Assembly (NCBI RefSeq): GCF_000621665.1
Contig: NZ_JHXQ01000002.1
Span: 124,001 to 188,000, forward strand
Length of the DNA: 64,000 nt
Direction: 5' to 3'
DNA from: Allorhizobium undicola ORS 992 = ATCC 700741
Lineage (GTDB): Bacteria > Pseudomonadota > Alphaproteobacteria > Rhizobiales > Rhizobiaceae
Shown here: piece after piece, positions 1 through 8,455 of the stretch
Layout: each line of letters begins with the position of its first letter
Numbering within the stretch: the stretch's first letter is position 1
Translations under genes and position numbers: made by a program
The notes under the pieces: generated by a model
Database searches by the model: none
The model's input: only the letters and a program-made list of their open reading frames with translations
Told to the model about the DNA's origin: nothing

Positions 1-392
1 TTGCCATCCTTGCCGATGAGGAAAGTGGTCCGTTCAACGCCCATATATGTTTTTCCATACATGCTCTTTTCCTTCCAGACGCCATAGGCCTGAAGGGCCG
101 ACTTTTCCTCGTCGGAGGCAAGGATAACCGAAAGCCCGTGTTTGGCGGTGAATTTGTCGTGGGCTTTGACCGAATCAGGAGACAGGCCGATGACCACGGC
201 ACCGGCGGCGTTGAACTGCGGCAGAAGGCTGCTGAAATCCTTTGCCTCTGTCGTGCAGCCGCTGGTGTCGTCCTTGGGATAGAAATAGAGAACCACCGGC
301 TTTCCCAGGTGCCCGTTCAGGCTAACCGTGCCGCCGCCGTCACGGGGAAGGGTGAAGTCTGGCGCTGTATCGCCAATCTGCAATTCAGCCAT
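1..392 (-). CDS. bcp: Peroxiredoxin Bcp (thiol peroxidase), 3' end outside window
   Basis: Thioredoxin-fold peroxidase of the Bcp/PrxQ family, which reduces hydrogen and organic peroxides in the cytoplasm. Only the first 130 residues are in the window. The N-terminus has the family pattern APDFTLP (residues 10-16) and the peroxidatic site TSGCTTEAKDF with Cys46. In E. coli-type Bcp a resolving Cys lies five residues after the peroxidatic one. Here that position is Lys51, and no other Cys is visible in the fragment, so the protein probably works by a 1-Cys mechanism with an external thiol. The ATG at 390-392 follows an AAAGG ribosome binding site. The family call is firm; the one-Cys reading is an inference from an incomplete protein. 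Confidence 0.93.
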   Translation of the reverse strand, partial: MAELQIGDTAPDFTLPRDGGGTVSLNGHLGKPVVLYFYPKDDTSGCTTEAKDFSSLLPQFNAAGAVVIGLSPDSVKAHDKFTAKHGLSVILASDEEKSALQAYGVWKEKSMYGKTYMGVERTTFLIGKDG

Positions 393-681
393 CGTGCTAC
401 CTTTCTTTTGCCGGTTTTCTGGTCCTATAAGGCTTTCGCGCGGCATGGCGCCCGCAGCCTTGGGGCGAAAGTGAAATCATCTTCGGGGTGTCCTTCTTTA
501 TCCGGTAATGGCCAGTCTTGGAATGGGGTAATTCCTGTTTGCAGACAAAGGCATTGGCCCCGGATGGAATGGTTTCGCCCGGATCCGATTCCGAATTTCG
601 CCACCATGGTGTAGGCAGGGGCAGCCGGGTGAGAATCGCTGCGGTATTCGAAACGCCACGACCAGGAGAGATGGCCGGGAC

Positions 682-3600
682 ATGGGAGAAATCCGGGGCG
701 AGAAAGTCCGATTTCGCAAAAAAGACCTGATTGCCCTGGAGAGCCTGCCCTCTTCGCAGGTCGATGACGCCTTGCTTGTGCACTGTCCACCCCCGCGCGG
801 CCATGCGCATCGCCTGGTCCGTGCGTTAATCATGCTTTGCGGTCTGTTTGTGGTTCTGGCCGGTCTTCTGGTAGCGGCGGTGGAAAGCGGAACGCTTGAC
901 CGGATGCTGTCCACCGGGGCAGAGGCGGCGCTGCAATCGGCCATGGCACCGGGCATGAAGGCCGAACTGCAAGGCGCCTCCATCCGTTTTTCCCGGCATT
1001 ACCAGCTTGCGCTGGCAGCCACTTCGGTCAGCATTTCGGATGAGGCAAGCGGCAAGCTTCTTTCCCGCACCGATACGGTAAAGCTGGTGGTGGATCCGCT
1101 GTCGCTGCTTTATGGCCGCCTCGTGGTGCGGGAAATCGAGGCGGAAGGCACGTCTTTCGATCCCGGTCTCTTCCCGCAGGGCGGAAAGACCGATCTTTCC
1201 GGCGTGAGAGTGGATGACGTTCCCGCATTTCAGCAGAAGCTTTTCCTTGTTCTCGACCAGTTGCGCGGCTTTATCGGCCGTGGTGGGCTGGACAGGCTGA
1301 GGCTGGATGGTATCCGTTTTTCCGCACGGGATAATATCGGCGAGCCCATCGCCGTCGGCGTCGATGATCTGGTGATGCTGCACCGCGCCGATGGGGTGCT
1401 TGCCATTCATGGCGCCATTTCCGTGAACGGCAAGGTCAGCCACCTCGCCGCCGAAACAACGGTGGATGGTGATCGCACCTCCTCGCTCGCGGCGACCATG
1501 ACGGATCTGGAGCCCACCCCCTTCGTGCTGAAACGCCTGCCCAACGGGGTGCGGCGAGAGGGGGCCGATGCCCGTTTCAACATTGATTTCTATGCCAGCC
1601 GTGGCACGGCGGACCGCGCCCCGATGCTGGCGGCGCGGCTGCGCTCGGAAAAAGGCACGATCTATCTCGATGGCGATGCGCAGGAACTGACACATGCCGA
1701 TCTCAACCTTGCCTATGACTTCGACAAGCTGACGCTGGAGATAAAGCCATCATCTCTTGATTTCGGCCCGATGCATCTGCCGCTGAGCGGCGGCGTGATC
1801 GATCTGGACCGCCTGCCGCAAGGTGAGGGTCTCGGCGCGGGTTATGGGCTGGATTTGATGGTGGAGGGCGGCACGGCGTCGATCATCGATTCCGGTGAAC
1901 CGGCTTTTCCTTTTTCGATCAAGGCATTCGGCACATTCATTCATGCGAAAAAGGAGCTGAATGTAAGCCAGCTGACGGTACTGAGCCCGCATGGTTCCAT
2001 GGAGGCCAATGTCAATGTGCTGTTTGGCGATCAGTCGCCGCAGGTCCGTTTTCATGGGCAAATCGCGCAGATGCGCACTTTGGCGGTCAAGCAGCTATGG
2101 CCTTTCTGGATGGCCACCAAGCCGCGCAACTGGGTGATGGCCAATCTCTATGGAGGCATGATTTCAAACGGCGTGATCGATGTTTTCATTCCGGCCGGGC
2201 GCATGAAATTCATCCCCACACCTCTCAATCTCGGCCCGGACGAATTGCGCATTCGCTTCGATATTGCCGATGCCCGGATGAATGTGACGGGCGAGATTCC
2301 GCCGATCCGCGACATGAGCGGACATTTCGACCTCAAGGGGCCGAAAATGCAGGTGAAGGTGGATGAGGGGACCTCCTATTTCTCCTCCGGCCGCAAGGTT
2401 CATATTTCCAACGGCCTGCTCGCCATTACCAATACCTATGCAAAGCCACTCATGGCCGATATTCGTCTGTCGCTGGACGGCGAGGCAGATGCCGTGGCGG
2501 AACTTGCCACCTTCAAGCCCATGGCGGCCTTGCAGAAGACGGAATTCGTGCCCGAGGATTTCGCGGGCGAGGTCAAGGCGGAAGTACAGCTTACCACCGG
2601 GCTGATAAACGACCAGAATCCGCCGCCTCCGGTGTGGAAGACCGACCTGCAACTGTCCAGGGTGGCGTTGAAGCGCCCCTTCATGGACCGTACCATTTCC
2701 GGTTTCGACGGAACCCTGTCGATCGATCCGCAGATTGCCGTTCTGGAGGGCAAGGCGGCGGTGGACGAGGTGCCGATGCAGATTTCCCTTCGCCAGCCGA
2801 TTGCCAAGGATTCTGCCCTGTCGCCTGAGTGGACGGTCAAGGCGCGCTTGAGCAATGCCGATCGCAACAAGCTGGCGCCGGGGCTGGACATGCTGGTCAA
2901 CGGTCCGGTGGACATTGAAATATCGCGGCTGGATGAAAAGCGCCAGCTCGTGAAGGTGGATCTGTCGTCTACCACGCTTTCCGTGCCGTGGATGGGCTGG
3001 AGCAAGGGCAGCGGCATTGCAGCCAAGGCCAGCCTCGAAATCACCCCGCAGGGCAATGGCGTTCAAAGCCTCGATAAATTCCAGCTTGCCGGAGATGGAT
3101 TTGGCGCGGCCGGCAAGCTCGTGGTTTCGAAAAGCGGGCTCGTTTCCGCCGATCTCGACAAGGTGCGGCTGGCCAGCGCCGATGATTTCGCGGTTGGCGT
3201 GCAGATGAACAAGGGAATTGCCGCCATCCGGATCAGCGGCGCCATGCTGGACGGCAGGCCGCTGTTCAAGAAGCTGAAATCCTCCGGCACGTCCAGTCCG
3301 GGCAGTGGCGGAAAGTCGGACGACATCGACCTCAAGGTCGATCTCGACAAGATCCTCGGCTTCAATGACGAGATGCTTGCTGGCGTGCGGCTGGTTTATG
3401 GCACGCGCAACGACAAGACCACGGCGCTCAATCTTTCCGGCGTGACCGATAGCGGCCAGGCGCTGGTGGTGCAGACGGATGTGACCGGCAATGAGCCGGT
3501 GATGTCGGTGATCTCCGGCGATGCGGGCGATGTGGCCCGGCTGGCGGATATTTACAGCCATATGCGTGGTGGTTTGCTGGATCTGAAGATACGCGGCTCG

Positions 3601-4092
3601 TTAGGGAAGAACTGGGCCGGAAATCTGGATCTGCGTAATTTCAGGGTCGAAAACGAAGACCGCTTGCAAAAGATCGTTTCGACACCGGCAGGCGATGACG
3701 GGCGCAGTCTCAACAGTGCCGTGCGCAAGGATGTAGACGTCAGTTCCCAGAAGTTCCAGCGCGCCTTTGCGCGGATTGTCTATCGCGATGGCGTGTTGAG
3801 CACGCAAAATGGCGTGGTGCGGGGCGAACAGGTCGGGGCAACATTCCAGGGTGTCCTGAAGGATGCTGCGGGCCACATGGAAATGACGGGAACCTTCATG
3901 CCCGCCTATGGCCTGAACCGGCTGTTTGCCGAAGTGCCGGTCATCGGCTCCATCCTTGGCAATGGCCGGGACCGTGGCCTGCTTGGCATTACGTTCAAGT
4001 TGACGGGCGTGATCGATTCACCGCGCCTGACAGTCAATCCGCTTTCGCTGATAGCGCCCGGCGTTTTCCGGCAGATATTCGAGTTTCAGTAG
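682..4092 (+). CDS. YhdP/AsmA-like envelope protein (DUF3971 family)
   Basis: A protein of 1136 aa with a short basic cytoplasmic N-terminus, one transmembrane helix at about residues 46-66 (LVRALIMLCGLFVVLAGLLV) and a very long periplasmic beta-rich body. The C-terminal pattern NRLFAEVPVIGSILG followed by GVIDSPRLTVNPLS is typical of the AsmA-like C-terminal region of YhdP-type proteins. Members of this superfamily (AsmA, TamB, YhdP) are thought to form hydrophobic grooves that carry phospholipids between the inner and outer membrane. The start at 682 lacks a well-placed ribosome binding site: an AGGAGAG lies about 10 bases upstream but is closer to an ATG in another frame. No later in-frame start keeps the basic stretch before the helix. 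It is flanked by bcp and by a repeat cluster. The family is fairly sure; the lipid-transport role is inferred from relatives. Confidence 0.85.
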   Translation: MGEIRGEKVRFRKKDLIALESLPSSQVDDALLVHCPPPRGHAHRLVRALIMLCGLFVVLAGLLVAAVESGTLDRMLSTGAEAALQSAMAPGMKAELQGASIRFSRHYQLALAATSVSISDEASGKLLSRTDTVKLVVDPLSLLYGRLVVREIEAEGTSFDPGLFPQGGKTDLSGVRVDDVPAFQQKLFLVLDQLRGFIGRGGLDRLRLDGIRFSARDNIGEPIAVGVDDLVMLHRADGVLAIHGAISVNGKVSHLAAETTVDGDRTSSLAATMTDLEPTPFVLKRLPNGVRREGADARFNIDFYASRGTADRAPMLAARLRSEKGTIYLDGDAQELTHADLNLAYDFDKLTLEIKPSSLDFGPMHLPLSGGVIDLDRLPQGEGLGAGYGLDLMVEGGTASIIDSGEPAFPFSIKAFGTFIHAKKELNVSQLTVLSPHGSMEANVNVLFGDQSPQVRFHGQIAQMRTLAVKQLWPFWMATKPRNWVMANLYGGMISNGVIDVFIPAGRMKFIPTPLNLGPDELRIRFDIADARMNVTGEIPPIRDMSGHFDLKGPKMQVKVDEGTSYFSSGRKVHISNGLLAITNTYAKPLMADIRLSLDGEADAVAELATFKPMAALQKTEFVPEDFAGEVKAEVQLTTGLINDQNPPPPVWKTDLQLSRVALKRPFMDRTISGFDGTLSIDPQIAVLEGKAAVDEVPMQISLRQPIAKDSALSPEWTVKARLSNADRNKLAPGLDMLVNGPVDIEISRLDEKRQLVKVDLSSTTLSVPWMGWSKGSGIAAKASLEITPQGNGVQSLDKFQLAGDGFGAAGKLVVSKSGLVSADLDKVRLASADDFAVGVQMNKGIAAIRISGAMLDGRPLFKKLKSSGTSSPGSGGKSDDIDLKVDLDKILGFNDEMLAGVRLVYGTRNDKTTALNLSGVTDSGQALVVQTDVTGNEPVMSVISGDAGDVARLADIYSHMRGGLLDLKIRGSLGKNWAGNLDLRNFRVENEDRLQKIVSTPAGDDGRSLNSAVRKDVDVSSQKFQRAFARIVYRDGVLSTQNGVVRGEQVGATFQGVLKDAAGHMEMTGTFMPAYGLNRLFAEVPVIGSILGNGRDRGLLGITFKLTGVIDSPRLTVNPLSLIAPGVFRQIFEFQ

Positions 4093-4121
4093 GAAAGCAG
4101 GGAGCAGGGCTCGGCGAGCCC

Positions 4122-4226
4122 TAATGCGTTTCGCGATCTTTCAGGCTCGCTCCTGGCGCTTTAAGTTATTGTTTTGTCGCATGTCGTTATCGCAAAGCCG
4201 ATGCACACTTTTGCGCGACATACTTT
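4122..4226 (-). repeat. Dispersed repeat family C, intact copy
   Basis: Reading on the minus strand this begins ATGTCGCGCAAAAGTGTGCA, continues through CGATAACGACATG and AGGAGCGAGCCTGAAAGATC, and ends near TTCGCGAAACGC. Related copies lie at 5381-5500 (tandem), 17526-17870 (interrupted) and 63418-63460 (partial). This copy is useful as the uninterrupted reference for the one at 17.5 kb. Confidence 0.8.
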
Positions 4227-4227
4227 A

Positions 4228-4266
4228 GAGCGGTTCATTGTTTCACGAAAACATTGAACCGCTCTA
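4228..4266. repeat. Palindromic repeat family B (hairpin)
   Basis: AGAGCGGTTCA on the left pairs with TGAACCGCTCT on the right around an AT-rich loop, giving a near-perfect stem. Degenerate copies are at 41091-41128 and 44678-44714. It sits beside a family A copy, as it also does at 41.1 kb, so the two seem to travel as a composite unit. It lies between the convergent YhdP-like and DUF2865 genes and could double as a terminator. Confidence 0.75.
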
Positions 4267-4275
4267 GCTATTTGT

Positions 4276-4330
4276 TTTTACGCATTTTCAGACGGAAAAC
4301 CGGCTTCTACTTTTCCTGAAAATGCTCTAG
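4276..4330 (-). repeat. Dispersed repeat family A copy
   Basis: On the minus strand: AGAGCATTTTCAGGAAAAGT, then an ACCGGTTTTCCGT-like core, then AAATGCGTAAAAA. This is the commonest intergenic repeat in the window. Other copies are at about 11483, 25299, 25361 (tandem with the previous one), 30720, 41130 (inverted), 42412 and 55177. It resembles the short palindromic repeats known from Brucella and relatives; I am not sure of its published name. Confidence 0.8.
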
Positions 4331-4332
4331 TG

Positions 4333-5322
4333 TCATTGCTGGACTGGTTGCGGGCCATTTCCTGCTGGATTTTTAAGATCGATGCCGCCGCTTTCGCCGG
4401 GCATGAATTTCGGACCCACTTGCCTTACCTTGTCATTTGCCGGATCATAGGGGCGCTCGTTCGCTTCCGGCTTTGGGAGGGGAGCGTTGCCGGACGCAGG
4501 CGCCGTGCTGGTAATGACGGTTTGGGCAGGCGTTGGACCTGCTGCACAGCTGCAACTGTTGCGCGGGCCGGTGCCGGCATTTCTATAGGCGAAGGCAAAG
4601 GGCATATCCCGGTATGCGCGACCGGTCGAGGCCGAAACCATGTCTGCTGCTTCCTGAGTGAGCAGGGCGTGGTAGTAAAGCTCCGTGCTGGCGCCGGGGC
4701 ATTGCTTCTGGCACTGGGCGGCATCATTGGCGAAATTGGCTGGCGTGGCGTAGGCGGAAATCGGAAAAAACGAGCCATCGCAGGTGCGCACGCACATGGT
4801 GCGGTAGCCCGGCTGGTCTGGGCGCTGAGCGCCATTTTCCGGATAGGCCGGGGCTGTGAAGGGGCGATCCGGCTCTCCGGCAGATGTGGTTTCTTCGGCA
4901 GCCGGGTCCTGATCGCACTGGTTTTGCTGCAAGGCCGCCAAAAGCTCGCGGCGGCGCGGATTGAGGCCGCCGGATGCGCCGATTTCCTGTCTTTTACGGA
5001 GCAGATCCTGTTTATTGGCCTCCATGGACTTCACGGTCGTCGCAAGATCGTCACAGACATTGCGCCCGCTCTCATCGATGACGCTGACGCTTTGCGAACA
5101 GCCAATGCGCATCATGTTCTGGCGGGTCTTGCGAATTTCGAAGTCTTGCCGGGTAATGGCCGAGGCATAGGACCGGCTTTCCTCAGGATTGCCGATGACG
5201 ATGGAGGTCTGCGCCAGCTCGGCACGGATGGCCTCACAGATCTCGCTGGCCATGACTGGTGCGGCCATGATTGTGCTGCTTGCAGCCAGCAGTCCGAAAA
5301 CAGGCAAATATACAAGGCGCAT
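4333..5322 (-). CDS. Exported protein with DUF2865 domain
   Basis: A 329-aa secreted protein of unknown function. It begins MRLVYLPVFGLLAASS and has a predicted signal peptide cleaved near VMAS-EIC. The mature part has a coiled N-terminal region, a Cys-containing core with TMCVRTCDGSFFPIS and CQKQCPG, then GRAYRDMPFAFAYR, which together are typical of DUF2865 proteins of rhizobia, and a Pro-rich tail. The frame is open for 34 codons further upstream, but that part runs into the repeat block, and the ATG at 5320-5322 gives a clean signal sequence, so I chose it. It is transcribed in the same direction as luxI but separated from it by 200 bases of repeats, so co-transcription is doubtful. Confidence 0.85.
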   Translation of the reverse strand: MRLVYLPVFGLLAASSTIMAAPVMASEICEAIRAELAQTSIVIGNPEESRSYASAITRQDFEIRKTRQNMMRIGCSQSVSVIDESGRNVCDDLATTVKSMEANKQDLLRKRQEIGASGGLNPRRRELLAALQQNQCDQDPAAEETTSAGEPDRPFTAPAYPENGAQRPDQPGYRTMCVRTCDGSFFPISAYATPANFANDAAQCQKQCPGASTELYYHALLTQEAADMVSASTGRAYRDMPFAFAYRNAGTGPRNSCSCAAGPTPAQTVITSTAPASGNAPLPKPEANERPYDPANDKVRQVGPKFMPGESGGIDLKNPAGNGPQPVQQ

Positions 5323-5380
5323 GGCAACCCATCTATCGAAACGGTTTATGCCGCGGGGGCAGCGATTCGTGGGGTACTTA

Positions 5381-5500
5381 AGCATGTCGCACAAAAGTGT
5401 GCAGCGGTTTTGTGATAACGACATGCCTGGAAAAGAGCATGTCGCACAAAAGTGTGCAGCGGTTTTGTGGTGACGACATGCCTCAAAGGAAGCATGTCGC
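5381..5500. repeat. Tandem 55-bp repeat (family C core), two copies plus a fragment
   Basis: Two adjacent 55-base units, 5381-5435 and 5436-5490, each start AGCATGTCGCACAAAAGTGT and run through GCAGCGGTTTTGTG to GACATGCCT. A third begins at 5491 with AGCATGTCGC and then diverges. The units differ only in a few bases near the end. They fill the gap between luxI and the DUF2865 gene. Confidence 0.85.
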
Positions 5501-5522
5501 CAAATTCAGAGGGCGTGAGCGG

Positions 5523-6170
5523 TCAAGCGGCCCTTTGTGCGGCATCCAGCGAAAGCGCGGCCGGCAACAGCTTTCCCTCAATCCTGGCGACCTGCTTCAT
5601 CGTTGCGAGCAGCGTTTCGCTAACCTCCCAGGCAAGCGCAACGGCATCCACAGAGCCGATGCGGCAAGGCGCGGCAATGCGCTGGCCGGGACATCCCATA
5701 CGCCGGAACATGCGTTCCAGAAAAACATCCGTAACGGTGACGATATGGCTGAGGCCGGAGGCGAGGCCCATTTCACCCACCCCACACATAAGCTCGGCGG
5801 CGGTGAGGGTGATCTGGTTCGAGGACCGGTCAAGTGAAATATCCGGATCGATGCAGAAGCGACTGGATTCCCAGATGGCGGCACTGCGGATTTCGCCACC
5901 CTCGCCAAGCAGCACCGGAAAGGTATCCGCCAGCATGTTTGGCCCCAGCGTTGGCAGCAGTCGAAGCGAGCCCTGAAGCTTGCCGGTGGCAGGCTCGATG
6001 CAGAGCAGGTAAAGCGGGTTTGCGTTGTCGAACGCATCGATTTCCATATCATCGCGCAAGGTCACGTCCCATCGCAGGAGGTCGTGAAAAACACGTTTGC
6101 GCAGGCGGAACATCGCGGCCATTTCGGCCTGATTGTCCGCCTTGTTGGTCATGTTTATGATCTTCAGCAT
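5523..6170 (-). CDS. LuxI-family acyl-homoserine-lactone synthase
   Basis: A 215-aa protein that should make an N-acyl-homoserine lactone signal from S-adenosylmethionine and an acyl-ACP. The invariant LuxI residues are present and at the classic spacing: Arg24, Phe28, Trp34, Asp45, Asp48, Arg70, and the WESSRF motif with Glu101 and Arg104. Length is normal for the family (about 190-225 aa). The start ATG has an AAAGGG about 10 bases upstream. The luxR gene lies directly upstream on the same strand with a 105-base gap that holds a 17-base palindrome. The acyl chain cannot be told from sequence by eye. The call is firm; whether the synthase is active is inferred from intact key residues. Confidence 0.93.
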   Translation of the reverse strand: MLKIINMTNKADNQAEMAAMFRLRKRVFHDLLRWDVTLRDDMEIDAFDNANPLYLLCIEPATGKLQGSLRLLPTLGPNMLADTFPVLLGEGGEIRSAAIWESSRFCIDPDISLDRSSNQITLTAAELMCGVGEMGLASGLSHIVTVTDVFLERMFRRMGCPGQRIAAPCRIGSVDAVALAWEVSETLLATMKQVARIEGKLLPAALSLDAAQRAA

Positions 6171-6250
6171 TTCGATTATCCCTTTCAGAACTGGATAACC
6201 GAAGATTGCATAGTGCTGTGTTCTAATTAAACTGACGGTAGCGACAGTGG

Positions 6251-6267
6251 CGGGAACGATGTTCCGG
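6251..6267. promoter_or_regulatory. Palindrome between luxR and luxI, candidate lux box
   Basis: CGGGAACGATGTTCCGG has seven-base arms with one mismatch around a central GAT. It lies nine bases after the luxR stop and about 80 bases before the luxI start, a position suitable for a LuxR-type activator site. A role as a short luxR terminator is less likely because no T-run follows. Confidence 0.5.
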
Positions 6268-6275
6268 TTGCAGAG

Positions 6276-7169
6276 TCATGTCATGCGCGTTGAAATGAGG
6301 CCAAGCGAAATGGCCTTGGCAACGGCTTGCGTGTTTGAAACGGCATCCAGCTTGGTGCGGACATTTGCCATGAAGTAACGGACGGTCCGCTCGCGAATGC
6401 CGAGAATAACGGCTATTTCCCAGTAACTCTTGCCCGCAGCCGTCCAGTCCAGCGCCTCCCTCTCTCGGGGTGTCAACCTTGGCAGCGCAATGCAGCGTCT
6501 GTGGTCCGAAGCGGTCTTAGCAGCAAGGGCGTGGAATTTTCCTGCAAGTCTGTAGAGGTCTCGGTCATAAATACGTCTTAGCTGACGCCATTGCTCAGGG
6601 GCCGCAGAGGAGGCAATGACAAAAAGGGCGCTATAACCATCATGGGCCAATAACGGATAGCAGGTTGCTTGGAGATCGGTATGGGTGTCGAGCAAGGCTT
6701 GTCGGAACAGAAAGATTTGCCGCCGATCGATGGCCTCGGCACCGGCGAGGGTGGGACATTCCTGGAGTAGGCGCGGGGCGCAATGGCCGCCATGAAATGC
6801 CACGGGGCTGTCGTGGAGAATTGGCTGCCATCGTTCTCTTACCTCTTCCAGCTCTTCGAGGTTCACGGGGTCGAGTGCATGGCTGCACAGGGCAAAAATC
6901 TGCGCAAGCATATCTGCCCCAAGTGCCATCGCAGCCGTCCGCAGTGGTGCGGGAAGATTATGATGGAACTGGCGAAGAATGAGGGGGCGGGATGTGGCGG
7001 GTTTGCCGGGGCAGGGCATCAGGTGGGGGAACTTCAGGCAGGCGTCAATATACAGACAGCCGGAAAGACGGTAGCTTGCCGTTATCTTCTTTAGAAACTG
7101 ATCTGGATTGAGCGGTCTTGTATCCTCAAGCCAGTCCAGAAGGTCGAAATAGCCAGGTGTATTGCCCAT
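6276..7169 (-). CDS. LuxR-family quorum-sensing regulator
   Basis: A 297-aa transcription factor. The C-terminus carries a LuxR-type helix-turn-helix: LTPREREALDWTAAGKS, then IAVILGIRERTVRYFMANV and KLDAVSNTQAVAKA. The N-terminal 200 residues match the size of an autoinducer-binding domain but are divergent. The protein is longer than classical LuxR (about 240-250 aa). I chose the ATG at 7167-7169 because GGGGAGG lies just before it; an ATG 30 bases further upstream has no such site. The adjacent luxI makes this its likely partner. Signal binding is inferred from the pairing, not from recognised ligand residues. Confidence 0.88.
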   Translation of the reverse strand: MGNTPGYFDLLDWLEDTRPLNPDQFLKKITASYRLSGCLYIDACLKFPHLMPCPGKPATSRPLILRQFHHNLPAPLRTAAMALGADMLAQIFALCSHALDPVNLEELEEVRERWQPILHDSPVAFHGGHCAPRLLQECPTLAGAEAIDRRQIFLFRQALLDTHTDLQATCYPLLAHDGYSALFVIASSAAPEQWRQLRRIYDRDLYRLAGKFHALAAKTASDHRRCIALPRLTPREREALDWTAAGKSYWEIAVILGIRERTVRYFMANVRTKLDAVSNTQAVAKAISLGLISTRMT

Positions 7170-7355
7170 CCACCTCCCCACAGGTCTCGCGGGAAACATG
7201 TTTCAGGGTGTGTTTGGAAAGTCTATGCAATTATCCGAATATTAAGTGGTATTTTCGATTTCATGCAATAATGGACGTGTTTTACTGCCCAGGATGCACA
7301 TAAGTGATGAAGTGAATAAAAGACGTGCGCGGTTTTTGAAAGCCTCGCTTGCGCG

Positions 7356-8363
7356 TCAATTGGTATCGAACGTAGCGTTTTGCTGCGCTGCCTGCTGACT
7401 GTCTCTGAGCAGCAGCTCCACATCCGCATCGGCGCCTGCCTTGACGGAAAATTCCCGCTGATAGATCCGGTCCTTGTTGCGGGCCACGGCGGTATACTGC
7501 CCCTCGGAGAGGACCATGACGGGATAGGCGCTGACACTTTCTGCCACCGGGTCGCCGGAAGCGCTGAAAATCGACCAAGCGGTATCGGCGATAGCTTCCG
7601 CACCATGTTCGGAAACGAGCTTGAAGGTAATTTGCGCGGCGCGGTGCTGGATGGTCGCTTCGGTAAGTTTGCCTGCCTCGACCTTTATGTCGGCCCGGAC
7701 CACCGAGTTCACGTTGCCGTATTCGGAGACCACGTGATAGGTGCCGGTGTTGAGGCTGACGATGGTGTTGGGCTCGACATTATCCATCACAAGGCTGCGA
7801 TTGGTGTCGTCCTGGCTGTCGCCGGCATAGATCTTGAACTTCACACTGCCGCTTCGAATGCGAATATCGCTGCCTGAAACGGCGTTCAGCACCATGCCAC
7901 CCGCATCCAGCACAAGTGTTTGCACGGGAATATCGCCCTGTTCGGCAATCTCCAGCTTCTTGGTAATCCCGGCCCGGCCAAGGGAAACGTTCACGAAATA
8001 GCTGCCGGGCGCCAATTGCAGTTCCGCCGATCCACCTTCGCTGCTGGCAATCAGCGGCAGCTTGCCATCCGCGCCGGTTTGCGGGCTGAACACCCGCCAG
8101 CGCAGGCCCTTCTGCACGGGTGCACCATCGGCCGTGAGCTTGGCCTGCAATGTGACGATCCGGGCCGAGGGCATATGTGGAGCAGGAAGCTTCGGTGAGA
8201 AGGCGTTGAGCTTCGGCATTTTTGTCGGGCTTTCCAGCTGCCGAAAGGTCTTGAATGCATCTTCCGCCCGCGCGGGCAGCCCGGCCATGATCACGCCGAG
8301 TGTGATGGCTGTCAGCAGACGCGGAAATAAAAAAGATGTCATCAGCACAGGAAACCGATTCAA
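7356..8363 (-). CDS. Exported protein with three similar beta-domains
   Basis: A 335-aa protein with a signal peptide ([20 protein letters not shown], cleavage near ARA-EDA), so probably periplasmic. No known enzymatic family is recognised. After residue 65 three stretches of about 80 residues look alike: each has a segment resembling FKVFSxxG, a polar linker, then L.PG.Y.V or an equivalent ([39 protein letters not shown]) followed by a charged strand. This suggests three tandem carboxypeptidase-regulatory or PEGA-like beta-sandwich domains. The start could be the ATG at 8361-8363 or one seven codons later. It diverges from the nitroreductase with under 100 bases between them. Confidence 0.7.
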   Translation of the reverse strand: MNRFPVLMTSFLFPRLLTAITLGVIMAGLPARAEDAFKTFRQLESPTKMPKLNAFSPKLPAPHMPSARIVTLQAKLTADGAPVQKGLRWRVFSPQTGADGKLPLIASSEGGSAELQLAPGSYFVNVSLGRAGITKKLEIAEQGDIPVQTLVLDAGGMVLNAVSGSDIRIRSGSVKFKIYAGDSQDDTNRSLVMDNVEPNTIVSLNTGTYHVVSEYGNVNSVVRADIKVEAGKLTEATIQHRAAQITFKLVSEHGAEAIADTAWSIFSASGDPVAESVSAYPVMVLSEGQYTAVARNKDRIYQREFSVKAGADADVELLLRDSQQAAQQNATFDTN

Positions 8364-8455
8364 TTCGCAGGTCCATGGCAGTAGAACCGGATTGCCATGG
8401 CAATTTCAAGGCCCGGTCGCGCCTGCGATGGGGACACAGGAAGAAGGTTCGCAGA

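Noticed and set aside
4330..5415. Plus-strand open frame of 361 codons
   Set aside because: It lies opposite the DUF2865 gene, which has a signal peptide and family motifs; the plus frame has no recognisable domain and runs into repeats.
5381..5500. CRISPR array
   Set aside because: The units are directly adjacent 55-base tandem repeats without variable spacers and with no cas genes.
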